DNA of 64,000 nt. It comes from Arion vulgaris (taxonomy: Eukaryota; Mollusca; Gastropoda; Stylommatophora; Arionidae). Of the stretch, positions 22,745-33,855 are shown piece by piece. The translations under genes and the position numbers were made by a program. A model generated the notes under the pieces. The model ran no database searches, was not told where the DNA came from, and was given only the letters and a program-made list of their open reading frames with translations. Each line of letters starts with the position of its first letter. Within the stretch, counting starts at the first letter, position 1. Location: positions 77,229,941 to 77,293,940 of the forward strand of contig CM036753.1 in NCBI GenBank assembly GCA_020796225.1, written 5' to 3'.

Positions 22745-23640
22745 TCTTCATGTTTAGTTTAGTTTAGTTTAGTCGTCGGATCACCATCACTGCACGTCGA
22801 ACAAATTAGTCCATAAGTGCTCCGATCTCCCCTCAGTATGTCCATCAGCGTGTGGCGACTAACGACACCGGTTCTTTGTTGGTTTACAATTCTTCTTTGT
22901 CTGCCAGCATAGCGTTCTTGTCGAGCTACACCACACTTAACTTTGAGTTCTTGCAGTCTGGTTAGTGTTGTGGATGCACCGCTATTACGTGAATCATGTA
23001 CACGCCCTCTCTCCCTTAAGGAATTTATAATATCAGCCTGGTCCATTGCTCGTCCGCTTTGGACAGCAGCCATACCTGCAAGCCTATCCGCACGTTCATT
23101 CCCCTTACACCTGCATGCCCTGGTACAAAAATAAAACTGATCTTTGTCAGCTTAGACCTCCCCAGCGATTCTATCCAATGTCTCCTAGCCCATCCTGTTT
23201 CAATCTTCCTGAGCATACTCATTGAGTCACTGAGAAAACATGCATGGATAAAAGTCTGTGATTCTAGCCAAATCATCGCTTTGGTAACCGCCATGATTTC
23301 CATAGTGAGACTGCTTGTAGTCACGGCAAAACCACCACTGTCTTCCTTCACAACATCACCTCCGACCTGAGCAGTGAAAGCCCACGAGCTCCGCACATGT
23401 CGAATCACCGAACCATCCGTATAAATGATTACATCATGCTCAGATGCGTTCTCAGAAATTAATGCCTGAACCTCTGCCTCCACAACAAGTGGGTTGTGTT
23501 GCCTGCATTCTTTATCAAGTTCGATGCATACAGAAAAGGATGTAGCGAATGCTCTTGGCACTGGTATCCATTCTTCACCGGGATCAATGTCTTCAAGTGT
23601 ACACACCTGTTCAATACAGTCCTCGTGTGTTCTTCATCAA
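22745..23640 (-). mobile_element. LINE RNase H domain and 3' end
   Basis: Minus strand from about 23606: EEWIPVPRAF, then DVIIYTDGSVIRH (RNase H Asp), SSWAFTAQVGG, TTSSLTMEIMAV (Glu), CFLSDSMSML (Asp) and FVFVPGHAGV-like FIFVPGHAGV (His). A frameshift falls near 23060, and the frame continues AMDQADIINSLRERG, QRRIVNQQRTGVVSR, GDRSTYGLICS. The 3' terminus is a TAAAC repeat (22757-22774). Homologue: 32880-33855. All four usual RNase H carboxylate and His positions are recognisable, but the frame is broken. Confidence 0.85.
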
Positions 23641-23885
23641 TCAGAATGTTGACTTCCCAGAGATACAGTCAGATAAGTAATACTTGTGCAGTATTGTTCC
23701 CAAATTGCATTTTATTTTATTATCTGGCTAATTTTGTCATGTTTATGCTGCTCAGTATCTCATTGCATGTCCAATCGTTGTTTTCTCAATATGGTTTTGC
23801 TATATTCTTTTTTGTTTTCTTCACATTTATGTATAAGAACCATCTATTGATGCTGTCCTTAAATAAACATGGGCATATGATACAG

Positions 23886-24045
23886 CTACAAGGATCTGGA
23901 GCTGAAGGATTGACTTCATTGCACCAGGTTTTACTTCATTTGGCTCGTGCCTCTCTGCAGAAATGGCATGACATCTGCCGAGACTATTGCATAAAGCACG
24001 AACTCCGTAGCACTGGTAATAATCCTAGGAATATGATGCTATTGT
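23886..24045 (-). mobile_element. partial relative of the tRNA-Leu-like SINE
   Basis: Plus-strand GAAGGATTGACTTCATTGCA and TATTGCATAAAGCACGAACT correspond to the reverse complement of 11300-11450. The tRNA head is missing. Confidence 0.55.
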
Positions 24046-24149
24046 GATATTGTTCTATGTGTTTCATACAAGAAACTGTTTATGAATGTTTAAAACATTT
24101 GTTTTATTGTGTGAATGCTAGCTACATTTTGTATTCATATGATTATTTT

Positions 24150-24285
24150 TCCTGTTCGCCTACTACGAATTCAGAAATTTTATTGACACTTCTGACTGAT
24201 TTTTGCATGACAGCTTGCTTTCCTTATCACCATTGTCTCTCGTCGTTCAGGCGAGCCTTGCTCCAACTCCTGAGGTCATTCATAT
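24150..24285. repeat. dispersed repeat family B
   Basis: Shares CTACGAATTCAGA, CTGACTGATTTTTGCATGA, CTTGCTTTCCTTATCACCA and GTTCAGGCGAGCCTTGCT with the copies at 480, 7686 and 60820. Confidence 0.6.
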
Positions 24286-24639
24286 GATGAATTACAACCA
24301 ATGAAAATACAAGTAACAGTTAATGAAGATACTACAAGGTCTCAAGTTGGTTATTTTTTCAGAATATTAATGTTGATCATGGAACCTGAAAGCAAAAACA
24401 AAATGGGGGATGTTATAAAAGATGATATTAATGATAGTTGTAAATGGGACAGTAAACTTGACATATAAACAAAATATGAAAACTACCATTGCAAGAGCAT
24501 ATTGTTTTGTTTAATGTAGGTTTAGTGCTTGGAGAAGCACACTTTGTATCTTTCAATTTGAGCCAGATCTTGTTCACAGTGGCTTTCTTATGATGAAGGT
24601 GACCACATGAAAAATCTTGCTTAGATTCGTTACATCATC

Positions 24640-24887
24640 CGCCCAAGTGGTTACCAGGGCCTAAATTTGGGGTGTAAAGAATAGAACCAATGTTACCTGC
24701 CATGCATGTCGTAAGAGGCGACTAAGGAGTTTTGGCTGAAATCGGATGCACGTGTCCTAAACGTGTAGAAGTCTATGTGTTTAGGGGCCTACCAAACCAA
24801 TGTGCAACGTATACACGTTCTTGGCAAAGATCAAACATATCACAAAGATTGATTAAAATTGATCGTAAAGAACGAACGCAAGAAGAA
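24640..24887 (+). mobile_element. SINE family A, full copy with 11-bp duplication
   Basis: GTTACATCATC at 24629-24639 and 24888-24898 flanks a 248-bp element. Order: GCCCAAGTGGTTACC head, GGGGTGTAAAGAATAGAACC, the core GCATGTCGTAAGAGGCGACT, CTGAAATCGGATGCACGTGT, CCAATGTGCAACGTATACAC, and a 3' tail AAGAAGAAG. This is the reference copy for family A in this window. Confidence 0.9.
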
Positions 24888-24898
24888 GTTACATCATC

Positions 24899-25496
24899 AA
24901 CAAGATAATTCCTTGTAAGCATCAAGCCAGATTGAATCCTTAATGATGATCTAAAGTTGAGTTAAAGCTGTTCATGTGATTTGTAAATAGTGTGCCAATC
25001 TTTCTTTCTTTTCTGTGTCCCAGTGGCTTCAGAATCCCCCAGATTGGTCACAGGATGCACTGGTTTATCACATTCAGCCAATGCAAGATAAAATCATATC
25101 TATTTGTGGACAGCATGCCACTTTTCATTTGTGGTTGGCCCAGTATACTATAGTACTTTCCACACACAAAAAAAACAACAGCTTGCCAAGTTAAGGGGAC
25201 TCAAGGGAGATAATGTTTAGAAATATTGCTCAGTCATTACAAGACAGACATATTGCTGTCAATTTGATTTGCCTACTTATACTTCACAATTGTAAACAAA
25301 CAGACTGTTATCTTAGAACATTTGGATGTATGAAATGTGTCTAGCTTTGAAATGTTAGAGTTAGTGAGTCTGGTTATTGGTTACTGAATTGACGTTACAG
25401 CGCTCTATCAGACCCATAGGTGCTCAGTCTTCCCCAAGAGATATTGGAGGGTATGCATACTGATCATTCCTGTGGCTCACTGGTTAAACACATTAA
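24899..25496. other. no gene recognised
   Basis: Mixed-composition DNA between SINE A and the CT microsatellite, with no supported frame and no matched repeat. Confidence 0.35.
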
Positions 25497-25532
25497 GCTC
25501 TCTCTCTCTCTCACTCTCTCTCTCTCTCTCTG
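25497..25532 (+). repeat. (TC)n microsatellite
   Basis: About 36 bp of CT dinucleotides with one CA interruption. Confidence 0.9.
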
Positions 25533-25783
25533 CCTCTCAAGCATCTGGTTTTACTTGTACAATGTGTAATTCCGAACTCCTTAAATTGCTGGGTTGATTC
25601 ACCGTCAATTTTAGTATCATCATCCAACAATAGGTCGCCAAGAGACCAAAGAACATTCCCCTTATCGATCTTAAACTTTCCAACAATATGCTAACCTGTC
25701 CGATGGCTCGTTGCTGTAAACACCCGCATGCCCAGGACATTGTAGGCCCAGGCTCATGATGGGAAGTAATAGTAATTAAAATT

Positions 25784-25877
25784 CATAGTTTTAGAATATA
25801 TACAGTAAGAAGCAGTAATACTATATAGTTTTAGAATATATACAGTAAGAAGCAGTAATACTATATAGTTTTAAAAT
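25784..25877 (+). repeat. 40-bp tandem duplication
   Basis: Two exact units beginning ATAGTTTTAGAATATATACA (25784-25823, 25824-25863) and a partial third. Confidence 0.9.
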
Positions 25878-25889
25878 GTGTGGCTTTGG

Positions 25890-26150
25890 ATGTTAGGGTC
25901 GCCTGTGTGTTGCCAGGGCTAGCAAGGGAGAAATGGTACCACTGCTACCTACAAGACATGTCGTAAGAGGCGACTGAGGTAGGGACCTACCTAGGGAAGC
26001 TACCCTAGTAAATAAAAAGCATTGCAGAAATTGGATGTTCTGGCCTACTTGTATCCGTATCACATAAGTATCTGGCATAAGTATCACAACGTAGTCACTA
26101 TTAGGCTCAGATCACATACAAATCACAAAAATAGTGGTTTAACAAGTGGT
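25890..26150 (+). mobile_element. SINE family C, full copy
   Basis: Contains GGTACCACTGCTACC, the core ACATGTCGTAAGAGGCGACT shared with family A, then AGGGAAGCTACCCTAGTAAA and TTAGGCTCAGATCACATACA, ending in CATTCGAAGAAGAGG. Inverted copies at 5395 and 61145. Confidence 0.75.
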
Positions 26151-26234
26151 CAATGAGGAGCATTCGAAGAAGAGGAAGGATGTTAAGATGTATCAAAAAT
26201 ATCTAATATTTTGAGAATTAAAAATAGAAACTTT

Positions 26235-26515
26235 TTATTTTATGTTGCAAAAACATATAACTCACAGAGACCTCACACAATGTCTAAGTAAGGCTTGTCA
26301 GAAGAACATATAACACACATAAACTTCTCACACCTGTCAGAAGAACATGTAACTCACAGAGACCTTTACATCGAATGTCTAAGTAAGGCTTGGTCAGGAA
26401 GGAACATATAACCCCACACATAAACTTCTCACACTGTCAGAAGAAGACATGTAACTCACTAGAGACCTCACACAATGTCTAAGTAAGGCTTGTCGGAAGA
26501 ACATAAAACTAGAAA
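26235..26515 (+). repeat. imperfect tandem repeat, about 85-90 bp unit
   Basis: Blocks AACATATAACTCACAGAGAC, AATGTCTAAGTAAGGCTTG and ACATAAACTTCTCACA alternate through about three units with small indels. Confidence 0.75.
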
Positions 26516-26949
26516 GGAATTATGTTAGTCATCTTGTGCAGCATAGAAACAACAATCTCAATCCAATCAGATTTTAATTTGTGACCTTCATACATCAACC
26601 AGTATTGTCACAGCTCAATGTTTGTGATAATTTCTACTGCTATCAGTGAGATAGTAGCCAGTAGGTCCCATCCAGGACAGATAAAGCTCAGACATAGGGA
26701 ACTCAAGTAGCTCTTCTGAGTTTGATAATATTATTATTGGTAGTTTAATACACAATAAATCTGATTGATTTTTGCATCATCAATGCAGCCTGTTTATTGT
26801 TATCTCTGTTTTTATTGGTTTGTATTGCGTCGTGGCTTTAATTCTTTTACTGAACTTATCTTCTGCCCTATTCACCTTTTTTTATCTAGTACTTGGGTAT
26901 CCTTAATGTGCACACATGCACAAATAGATACAATTTTGGGATCTAGCTG

Positions 26950-27232
26950 TTAATAACCTTTCTATCTTCATTGTTATATTCAATGTTTTATTCTTTGTTA
27001 TATTTATTGTTATAGTTATTGTTATATTCATTGTTATAATCCCTGTTATATTCATTGTTATAATTCTTGTTATATTATTGTTATTCAATGTTTTATTCTT
27101 GTTATAATCCTGTTATATTTATTGTTTTAATCTGTTATATTCATTGTTATAACCATCTTATATTTATTGTTATAATCTCTGCTATATTCATTGTTATAAT
27201 TCCTGTTATATTCATTGTTATATTCATATTTC
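26950..27232 (+). repeat. AT-rich short-unit array
   Basis: Irregular repeats of TGTTATATTCATTGTTATAA with variable spacing. Short open frames on both strands are by-products. Confidence 0.8.
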
Positions 27233-28380
27233 AGTTCTTCGAGCAGATAAGTGAGGTCGCTATGGGTATTAAAATTGGATCTAGTTATGCTTGACTGTTC
27301 ATGGGTTATCTTGAACACCAAGTATGGAACACATATGATATGATGGCCCTCTTCCATCTGTTTATCACAGATACATTGACGATTGTGTTGACATTATTGA
27401 TATGCCTGAAGCTGATTTGTCACGCTGATTTCATCAATGATTTCAACCCTGCTATTCAATGTACCTCTCACATCTCCACTTCTTGTGTCAACTTTCTGGA
27501 GATCACTATCATCATACACCACTATTACAACATCAGTATACTATAAACTTAGCTCGACTTTCCACCCACATAGTTCAATGGTAAAAAAAGTTTTATTCCG
27601 TCATCTTTCTATTCTAAAATCGGATTCAGAGACACGTCCAATCTTCCAAAACTATCCACTGGTGGCTTACAGACGGGACATGTTGGTACACAGTCGCCTT
27701 AAATGCAATGTCCAGGGTCATTTGGCACCTTCCTGTGTGGCCGTCAGCAATGCCATACATGTGATACAGCCTCTTACTGTATCTTTTCCTAAAGCCACTT
27801 ATTATTGAGGAAGGTTTTACATGCGAGTCCCGCAACATAATCTACGCCATCACTTGTAAACGTTGTGACAATGCGTATATGGGCGAAACTGGCAAAAAGC
27901 GAAGTGACCGTTTCGGTCAATACTTACTTGATATACGCAAATGCTCTGTGACCCCTATAGCCACTGATTTCAATGGAACTGACCATTTGGGAGCTCGCGA
28001 TGTCCAGGTCACAGCAATCCGACCATGTTACTCTGACGATAGCAGTCGATTTGCTCTAGAAAATAGTTTTATATCTTTATTTTGTACCTTGCGACCTCTT
28101 TGACTCAACTTGCTAAATTCCTATTCTTCTTAATACTGTCTCTTCTCATGCTCCATAGTAAATATGTATATGTTAAATGTATATATGTATATTATTTGAT
28201 TATTATTGTTCATCTTCTTTTTCCATTCCTAGTTTTCTAACTTATTTCATTTTTAGTCACATATTTTCATGTTAGGAATTTATTCTCTAGTTGTATATGT
28301 TATGTCTGCTGTATAAGGAGCGAGCTTCTTCCATTCTGGTGTATCCTTTGCTTGATAAAGACATTTTGATAGAAACGTTA
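27233..28380 (+). mobile_element. Penelope-like element relic (RT + GIY-YIG)
   Basis: RT part: EVAMGIKIGSSYA then LFMGYLEHQ (27250-27320), then the YIDD catalytic box at 27372-27383 in VYHRYIDDCVD, then NPAIQCTSHIST and FLEI. A gap leads to YPLVAYRRDMLVHSRL (about 27651-27693), the usual link to the endonuclease. The GIY-YIG-like domain follows (IIYAITCKRCDNAYMGETG, about 27841-27895), with GKKRSDRFGQYL (Arg) and a Glu in ALENSFI near 28055. The 3' end near 28350-28380 reads CTTGATAAAGACATTTTGAT then AGAAACG. Stops, frameshifts and an internal deletion make it inactive. RT with C-terminal GIY-YIG is the hallmark of Penelope-like elements. Confidence 0.8.
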
Positions 28381-28627
28381 CTGTGTATTGTTATTGTTTT
28401 TCTTCTTTCTAAAACACAGTGCTTTGTTGTTACGTGTTTCCTTAATGCAGCTAGATAAATGTGTATAGTTCAGTAGATATACATTTATTTCCACCTTCCC
28501 TAATATTGAACACAATCCTTTGTGTAACAATCTATTACTGACTCCATGAAACAGCTGTTTGGATTATAATTTCTTGGTTCATATTTTAAGATGATGTATT
28601 CTTAGTGTCTGTGTGTGTTGTAACTAT

Positions 28628-28821
28628 CTTTTTTTTTTTAACCGATCCAGAAGCACTTGAGCTTTCGGCTCGGTGCCGTGGACATTGTAACCCTTCGGTT
28701 CGGTGCCACGAACCCCGTGAATCTGGTGAACCTGTGGCTTTTCTGCCAGCCCGCGGAATTAAACCCGCACTCAAGGGAGCTTGTACCTGTAGTCCAACGC
28801 GCTACGAACACGCTAGCAGAC
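28628..28821 (-). mobile_element. tRNA-derived SINE family G with 8-bp duplication
   Basis: GTAACTAT at 28620-28627 and 28822-28829. The plus strand begins with the T run of the tail, then CCGATCCAGAAGCACTTGAG. The B box is inverted near 28757-28775 (CGCGGAATTAAACCCGC). Close to the copies at 21385 and 63807. Confidence 0.85.
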
Positions 28822-28959
28822 GTAACTATATGTGTCTGATAACTGTGAACACATTTAGATCTGAAGAACTGTACCAAATACAGGTAATATGTTTACAAAA
28901 TCATAGCCAGTGTTTAATTAATTTGTTTATTGTCAGTATAATAGTGTTATTACTCTTTT

Positions 28960-29650
28960 GATTGCCTGGGATAACATAATAGAACCACTGTCTCCTCTCA
29001 ATGTCTGTTGTAAAAGGCGACCTGACACTGTAAAAAAGCAAACAGTTGTAGAAACAGAGATAGAAGAAATCTCAAACTGCTCAAGAAGGTCCAGATGTCA
29101 TAGTGTTAGGGGATGGAGCAAGTGTCAGTAATGGACAGGGTGAGAACCTATTGGAGAGTCCAGCCCTGACGATCTACTTCTTGGCAACCAGGACCATGAC
29201 ACAACTTGCCTGTTGGAACGTCAGGACGATGTATGATGCAGTCAAGACCACTCAAATAGCCATGAAAATGCTAAACAACAGAATAGACCAAATTGGGATT
29301 AATGAAAGTAGATGGCCCTGGAAGGGACGAGTAACAGCGAACAGAGAAACCATAGTCCTCTACTCTGGTAGAAAAGATGAGAACCATACGTAGGTAGTCG
29401 CCCTAATGCTGACAAAGGAAGCGGCTAGAACACTGATGGATTGTAAAGCGATTAATGAGAGAGTCATGACTGCACGCTACAACTCCAAACACCCCAAACT
29501 CACGGTTATACAAGCATCAACTAATGAGAGTTATGATGTGACGACGAAACAATTTTACATTCAGCTAGAGGAACTTGTAAAGAAAGTTTCAAAACATGAC
29601 TTACTTCTACTATCTTATGGTGCTCTTTATATCAGAGAGCTGCCTTAGTC
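28960..29650 (+). mobile_element. LINE 5' region with AP-endonuclease frame
   Basis: Starts with a SINE-core-like segment (AGAACCACTGTCTCC, TCTGTTGTAAAAGGCGAC, 28980-29022). The frame then has ACWNVRTMYDAVKTTQIA (29212-29265), GINESRWPWKGR (catalytic-type Glu kept) and LYSGRKDENHT. After a stop it resumes as ARTLMDCKAINERVMTARY and TVIQASTNESYDV. The RT half is missing. Confidence 0.75.
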
Positions 29651-29714
29651 TGGTTTCACTACTTCGACTCGTATCTTTTGGGAAAAAAAGCTTAACTGTC
29701 TCTCAGTTATATGA

Positions 29715-29830
29715 GGACTATCATCATAGCACTCCGGACATGTCCATAGGTGCTCCGATCTCTACCTTAGCAAATCCAGCAGTGTCTAGCGGCACAACAC
29801 GCCAGTTCGATGTTGATTAATCTTAGCTGT
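29715..29830 (-). mobile_element. RNase H LINE 3' fragment
   Basis: On the minus strand RLINIELACCAARHCW then GRDRSTYGHVRSAMM. The latter matches the C-terminal GDRSTYGLICS at 22745 and the STYGHVRSAMK frame near 33790. Confidence 0.65.
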
Positions 29831-30137
29831 CTCTACTAATACTATGTCCATCTTATCGGCCAGAAGTTGGATGTCGATAGTAACGAGGATCTGGGTTCAG
29901 TTTTAGAGTTTTACATTTTGAGTGTGCCCCTGAAGCATGATAAACATCTAAAGTATTAGTTATACCTCAGTGTTTTTACTTGAGTTCTTACACCGCCGAC
30001 TCTACAATTACGAAGGCTGCGGTTCTTATAACTATTTATTTACCTGGCCTGTTTTCAGAGATTCATTCCTGATTGACCAGCCAATGGGAAGTTATTCTCA
30101 GTTTTGTGTATTCATATTCAGCGCATTCAGTCTTGGT

Positions 30138-30365
30138 TCTTCTTCTTCTTCTGCATTCTCACTAGATTGGGATTTTGGATTCTCTAATAAAGGCAGCAAT
30201 TTGCCTCAGATTATCAGCCACGACATACAGTTTGTCTTGGACGCTGGTGTAAGTGGACCACCTCTTTCTTCTCAGGTCTGCATACTGGGGACAGTCCTGT
30301 AGGATATGTTCTGTTGTCATACTTGCCAAGCCCCAGGGGCACAGGTCGTTGGTGCCTATCTTGAA
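30138..30365 (-). mobile_element. 3' end of a second RNase H-type LINE
   Basis: Minus strand: [64 protein letters not shown], stop, then a GAAGAAGAAGAA tail. A Cys-x-Trp-Gly...His...Cys arrangement is the usual zinc-finger-like end. Homologues: 53885-54185 (-) and 60525-60687 (+). Confidence 0.75.
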
Positions 30366-30760
30366 TTTAATAATAGCCGTCCATCGCAAGCGATGATGAC
30401 AACAATCTCAGACGTGTACTGTTGCACCTCTCTGGTGTGTGCGGAGGTGACTGTAGAGTCAATCCTAGACAGATCCCGACCACAGGTGGTATACATGATC
30501 AGTTGACATGTGCGTATTTGTGCTCTGTCTTTTCCGCTCTCTTTCTCTGTTGACTCAACAATAGAATATTCTCAGCTATTCAGGTTCCTCTTTGTTTTAC
30601 AGCCTCACATTTGGGATCTTGCCAAGGATTCCCAGCACGTATTGTCTTATCGAAGGGCATTTCCAGAACGACATCCTTAATAGTGGTGTCTTTAAAGCGT
30701 TTAATCTTGAATTTAGTGTACATGTGGTGTCTCATTCTTTTGTGACCCGTCCGGAGGCGA
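30366..30760 (-). mobile_element. 3' UTR fragment of endonuclease/RT LINE
   Basis: Aligns with 35755-36090, starting from the shared terminus AATAGCCGTCCATCGCAAGC and running through ACAACAATCTCAGACGTGTA and TCCCAGCACGTATTGTCT. In the 35755 copy this sequence follows the RT C-terminus on the minus strand, so it is the LINE 3' end. Confidence 0.75.
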
Positions 30761-31224
30761 AGTATGGCTGTCTGGTTCCTTCTGGACAGTTGGTAACATC
30801 CATCATTCTTGTTGTGTTTTGTGTGTTCTTTATCCTATTTTGCTTTGAGTGCCCTTTGTGTTTTGTTTCTTCATAGCTAACTAGGTTGTCATCTTGTGGC
30901 AAGTCTTGATTCAGAAGTCCTTATGAGGAATATTGAATCATTCCACAATTTTATATTGTCGTAGAAGATATGAATAGGGATCCGGCTGTCCTTTATTTGA
31001 CAGCTCGTCGTCCGTTACTATCACTTTAAGTGACCCCAGCTTCTTGGAGCAGCTCATTCCAAAATTACTTCAGGAGATCCTAAGTATAAGTCCCAGACAG
31101 CGAATGTGAAATATATTCACCTTTCTATTTAGTGCGTGGTGCATTCATGGTCCACGAACTTTTCCGCTCATGGTTATGTCTTGGCCACTTTCATATCACT
31201 CACTTCCAGGACATCACTCACATA
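30761..31224. other. no feature recognised
   Basis: No frame or repeat match that I could support. Confidence 0.35.
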
Positions 31225-31720
31225 TCTCTCTCTTCTCGATCCCGACCCAAAATATGAGTATATGTGGACATCACTCACACATATGAGTATATATGGACAT
31301 CACCCACACATATGAGTATGGACATCACCACACATTGGTATATGGACATCACTCACATTGGCTGAAATCGGATGCACGTGTCCTAAACATGTAGAGGTCT
31401 ATGCGTTTAGGGACCTACCAAACCAATGTGCAACGTATCACGTTCTTGGCAAAGATCAAACATATCACAAAGAATGATTAAAATTGGTCGTAAAGAACGA
31501 ACACAAAGAAGAAGAAGAAGACATCACTCACACATATGAGTATATGTGTACATCACTCACACATATGAGTATATGTGTACATCACTCACACATATGAGTA
31601 TATGTGTACATCACTCACACATATGAGTATATTGTGACATCACTCACACATATGATTATATATGTACATCACTCACACATATAAGTATTGTGACATCATT
31701 CACACATATGAGAATGTGAA
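31225..31720 (+). repeat. 29-bp tandem array split by a SINE
   Basis: The unit ACATCACTCACACATATGAG followed by TATATGTGT occurs before (31230-31350) and after (31521-31700) a 5'-truncated SINE A copy. Confidence 0.85.
31352..31520 (+). mobile_element. 5'-truncated SINE family A
   Basis: Begins inside the family A body at TTGGCTGAAATCGGATGCAC and continues to an AAGAAGAAGAAGAAG tail. CATCACTCACA flanks both sides, but since that is also the array unit it cannot be taken as a target duplication with certainty. Confidence 0.8.
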
Positions 31721-31734
31721 CATCTTTCTTGTCT

Positions 31735-31765
31735 CTAATCATATTTTACCTCACAGCGCCAAGAT
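31735..31765 (+). repeat. fragment of dispersed repeat F
   Basis: CTCTAATCATATTTTACCTC then ACAGCGCCAAGATAAG, matching 63045-63080 with a few changes. Confidence 0.45.
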
Positions 31766-31981
31766 AAGTATTGGACACACTCAGAAAATGTGTCACTTTC
31801 TCTATACAAATACATCCATGCTTCGTCGTAATATATTACGCATTGCGCAACAGCATCTCTAGACCCAATCAATTAAATGAGTTGCATATTTTCATCTTTT
31901 TATCCATGTTTCCGGACTAGATTGAGCAAGCTTCATGCGATATCTTGAGCCTAGCCAGATTAAAATATATCTAATTTGAAC

Positions 31982-32113
31982 TGTGATATCAAGGGTAGTT
32001 AATATCGTTACATCAGTCTGTCGTGAAGGAAGTTTGCAATCTGCTGATGTGATATCAGAAGAAGTTAATATCGTTACATCAGCCTGTCGTGAAGGAAGTT
32101 TGCAATCTGCTGA
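31982..32113 (+). repeat. 65-bp tandem duplication
   Basis: Two units, each with TTAATATCGTTACATCAG and CTGTCGTGAAGGAAGTTTGC, adjacent at 31982-32046 and 32048-32113. Confidence 0.9.
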
Positions 32114-32514
32114 CCATTGATCGATACAATCGTTCACAGCAAATCGGCTTTGAGATTATATCAGTTGTAATGATGTCTCTGCGTAAGCCGAATGTTACAT
32201 CGTGGGGGTTATGAAAACAAGGGGTAAAAATATCGGGGTCAGCGAACCAACGGGGGATTCTCGTCCCATACTCTTTCTTTTCACTCAAACTTAATTTATA
32301 TATTTACAGAGAATTTGGCATGAATCAGCGCTGACCTTATGACTGATACCATGTAACTGCTGTGCCATGCTATAGTATAACTCCAGATGTGGTACTAGAA
32401 ATTGGGATTTTTCTGCTTTTAAATTCCTACAATTACTAGTCTGTGCAAAAGTGGGTCTTATTGAATAATATACATACAGTCTGACCAATATTCTGAAGTT
32501 TCTGTACTATATTC

Positions 32515-32625
32515 CGTATGAGGCATAAACGAGTGTGCAACGTACTCACGTTAACGGTGCAAACCACACATATCACAAATAGCAGTTAACTTAGTTGATA
32601 AGTACAACGTAAACAAATAGATACA
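32515..32625 (+). mobile_element. degenerate SINE A tail
   Basis: GTGTGCAACGTACTCACGTT then ACACATATCACAAA correspond to the distal half of family A (GTGCAACGTATACACGTTCT, ACATATCACAAAG). Confidence 0.5.
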
Positions 32626-32879
32626 CAGAAGTAACTGCAGTGATCCTGTTCTATGTTCTAGGAAATATGGAAGACAACAAAAGAAACCACCAGAAAATTA
32701 CAGACTTTCATAAATATATGTTTACGTAGAATAGAGGGACTGAGATGATATGATAAAATTACGAACGAGGAACTCAGAGAAAGAACTAAGCAGATACCAG
32801 TGGAGAAAGATTTATCTATTTATCAAAACAATACCGCGAAGTTTCACACTAGGCGTACATGCGTTAACGGTGTGATTAT

Positions 32880-33855
32880 TGAGTGAGAACCATGTCACTG
32901 CTGCTTTGGTAGGGTTGACTACCCATTGCATGAACAGCTCAGCACCAGTGGTGGAAATCGGCTAAAGCGGGCAAGTCATGGGTTGGCCGTGCCGCAGATA
33001 CTGTTCAGCTGGTATGCGGGCTCAATAATATTGACTGGGGAAGAATGGATACCGATGCCTCCAATATACTGGAACACTTTTTCAACCATCATTAAATTTG
33101 ACAAAGGTTGCAGAGAGGAAATCCGTAGCGTTGAATGCAGACGTCAAAGCCATTATCGATGAAAACTGCAATGCAGACGACGTTGTGATTTACACGGATG
33201 GATCGGTAGTTAGTCATGAAAAGTCTGCATGGGCCTTCTCTGCAAGCTCATGTGGCAGAATGGTCAAGGAAGAAAGTGGTGCATTTAGTATGACAACAAG
33301 CAGCATGACAATGGAGGTATTGGCGGTGACCAATGCACTACTCTGGCTAGAGTCACAAAACTACACTCATGCGTGCATTTTGAGTGACTCATTGAGTATG
33401 ATCCGAAAGGAGGAGGCCGGTTCGGTGCGCAGGCAATGGACTGAATCACTGCAGGCGTCAACAATTTGCAGAATTACATTTGTCTTTGTTCCGGGGCACA
33501 TGGGTGTCGTTGGCAATGAGAGAGCAGACAGACTGGCTGGCTCTGCCGCTATATCAGAGGGCCAGTCAATGGACAGAGCTGACATCGTGAACGCCCTCAT
33601 AGAGCGTGGCCGCAGAGAAGACCTTCATCTAAACCAGTCCACGTCAACTACTAGATTGCGAGAACTGGGTTTGCAGATTGGTGTGGCAAGAAAAGAACGG
33701 TACAACAGGTATACGAGTCGGCTCATCAATCAAAATAGAACTGGTACGGTCAGTCGCTGGACGCTGTTGGAGATATTGCGAAGGAGATCGGAGCACCTAT
33801 GGACATGTCCGTAGTGCAATGAAGATATTCCAAACTGAAACTGAAAACAGTGGAG
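32880..33855 (+). mobile_element. LINE RNase H domain, best-kept copy
   Basis: After GEEWIPMPP (33040) a frameshift near 33100 leads into a 238-codon frame: DVVIYTDGSVVSHEKS (Asp), TTSSMTMEVLAV (Glu), CILSDSLSMIRKE (Asp), FVFVPGHMGVVGNERADRLA (His, Asp). These are the RNase H strand and active-site motifs in order. The linker follows (EGQSMDRADIVNALIERG) and TSRLINQNRTGTVSRWTL. It ends at RRSEHLWTCP and an AAACTGAAACTGAAAAC tail, comparable to the TAAAC tail of the copy at 22745. No RT domain precedes it, so it is 5'-truncated. Confidence 0.85.

Noticed and set aside
22745..23640. host ribonuclease H gene
   Set aside because: The frame is broken, homologous copies occur at 18520, 29715 and 32880, and it ends in a TAAAC repeat tail, all of which mark it as a retroelement.
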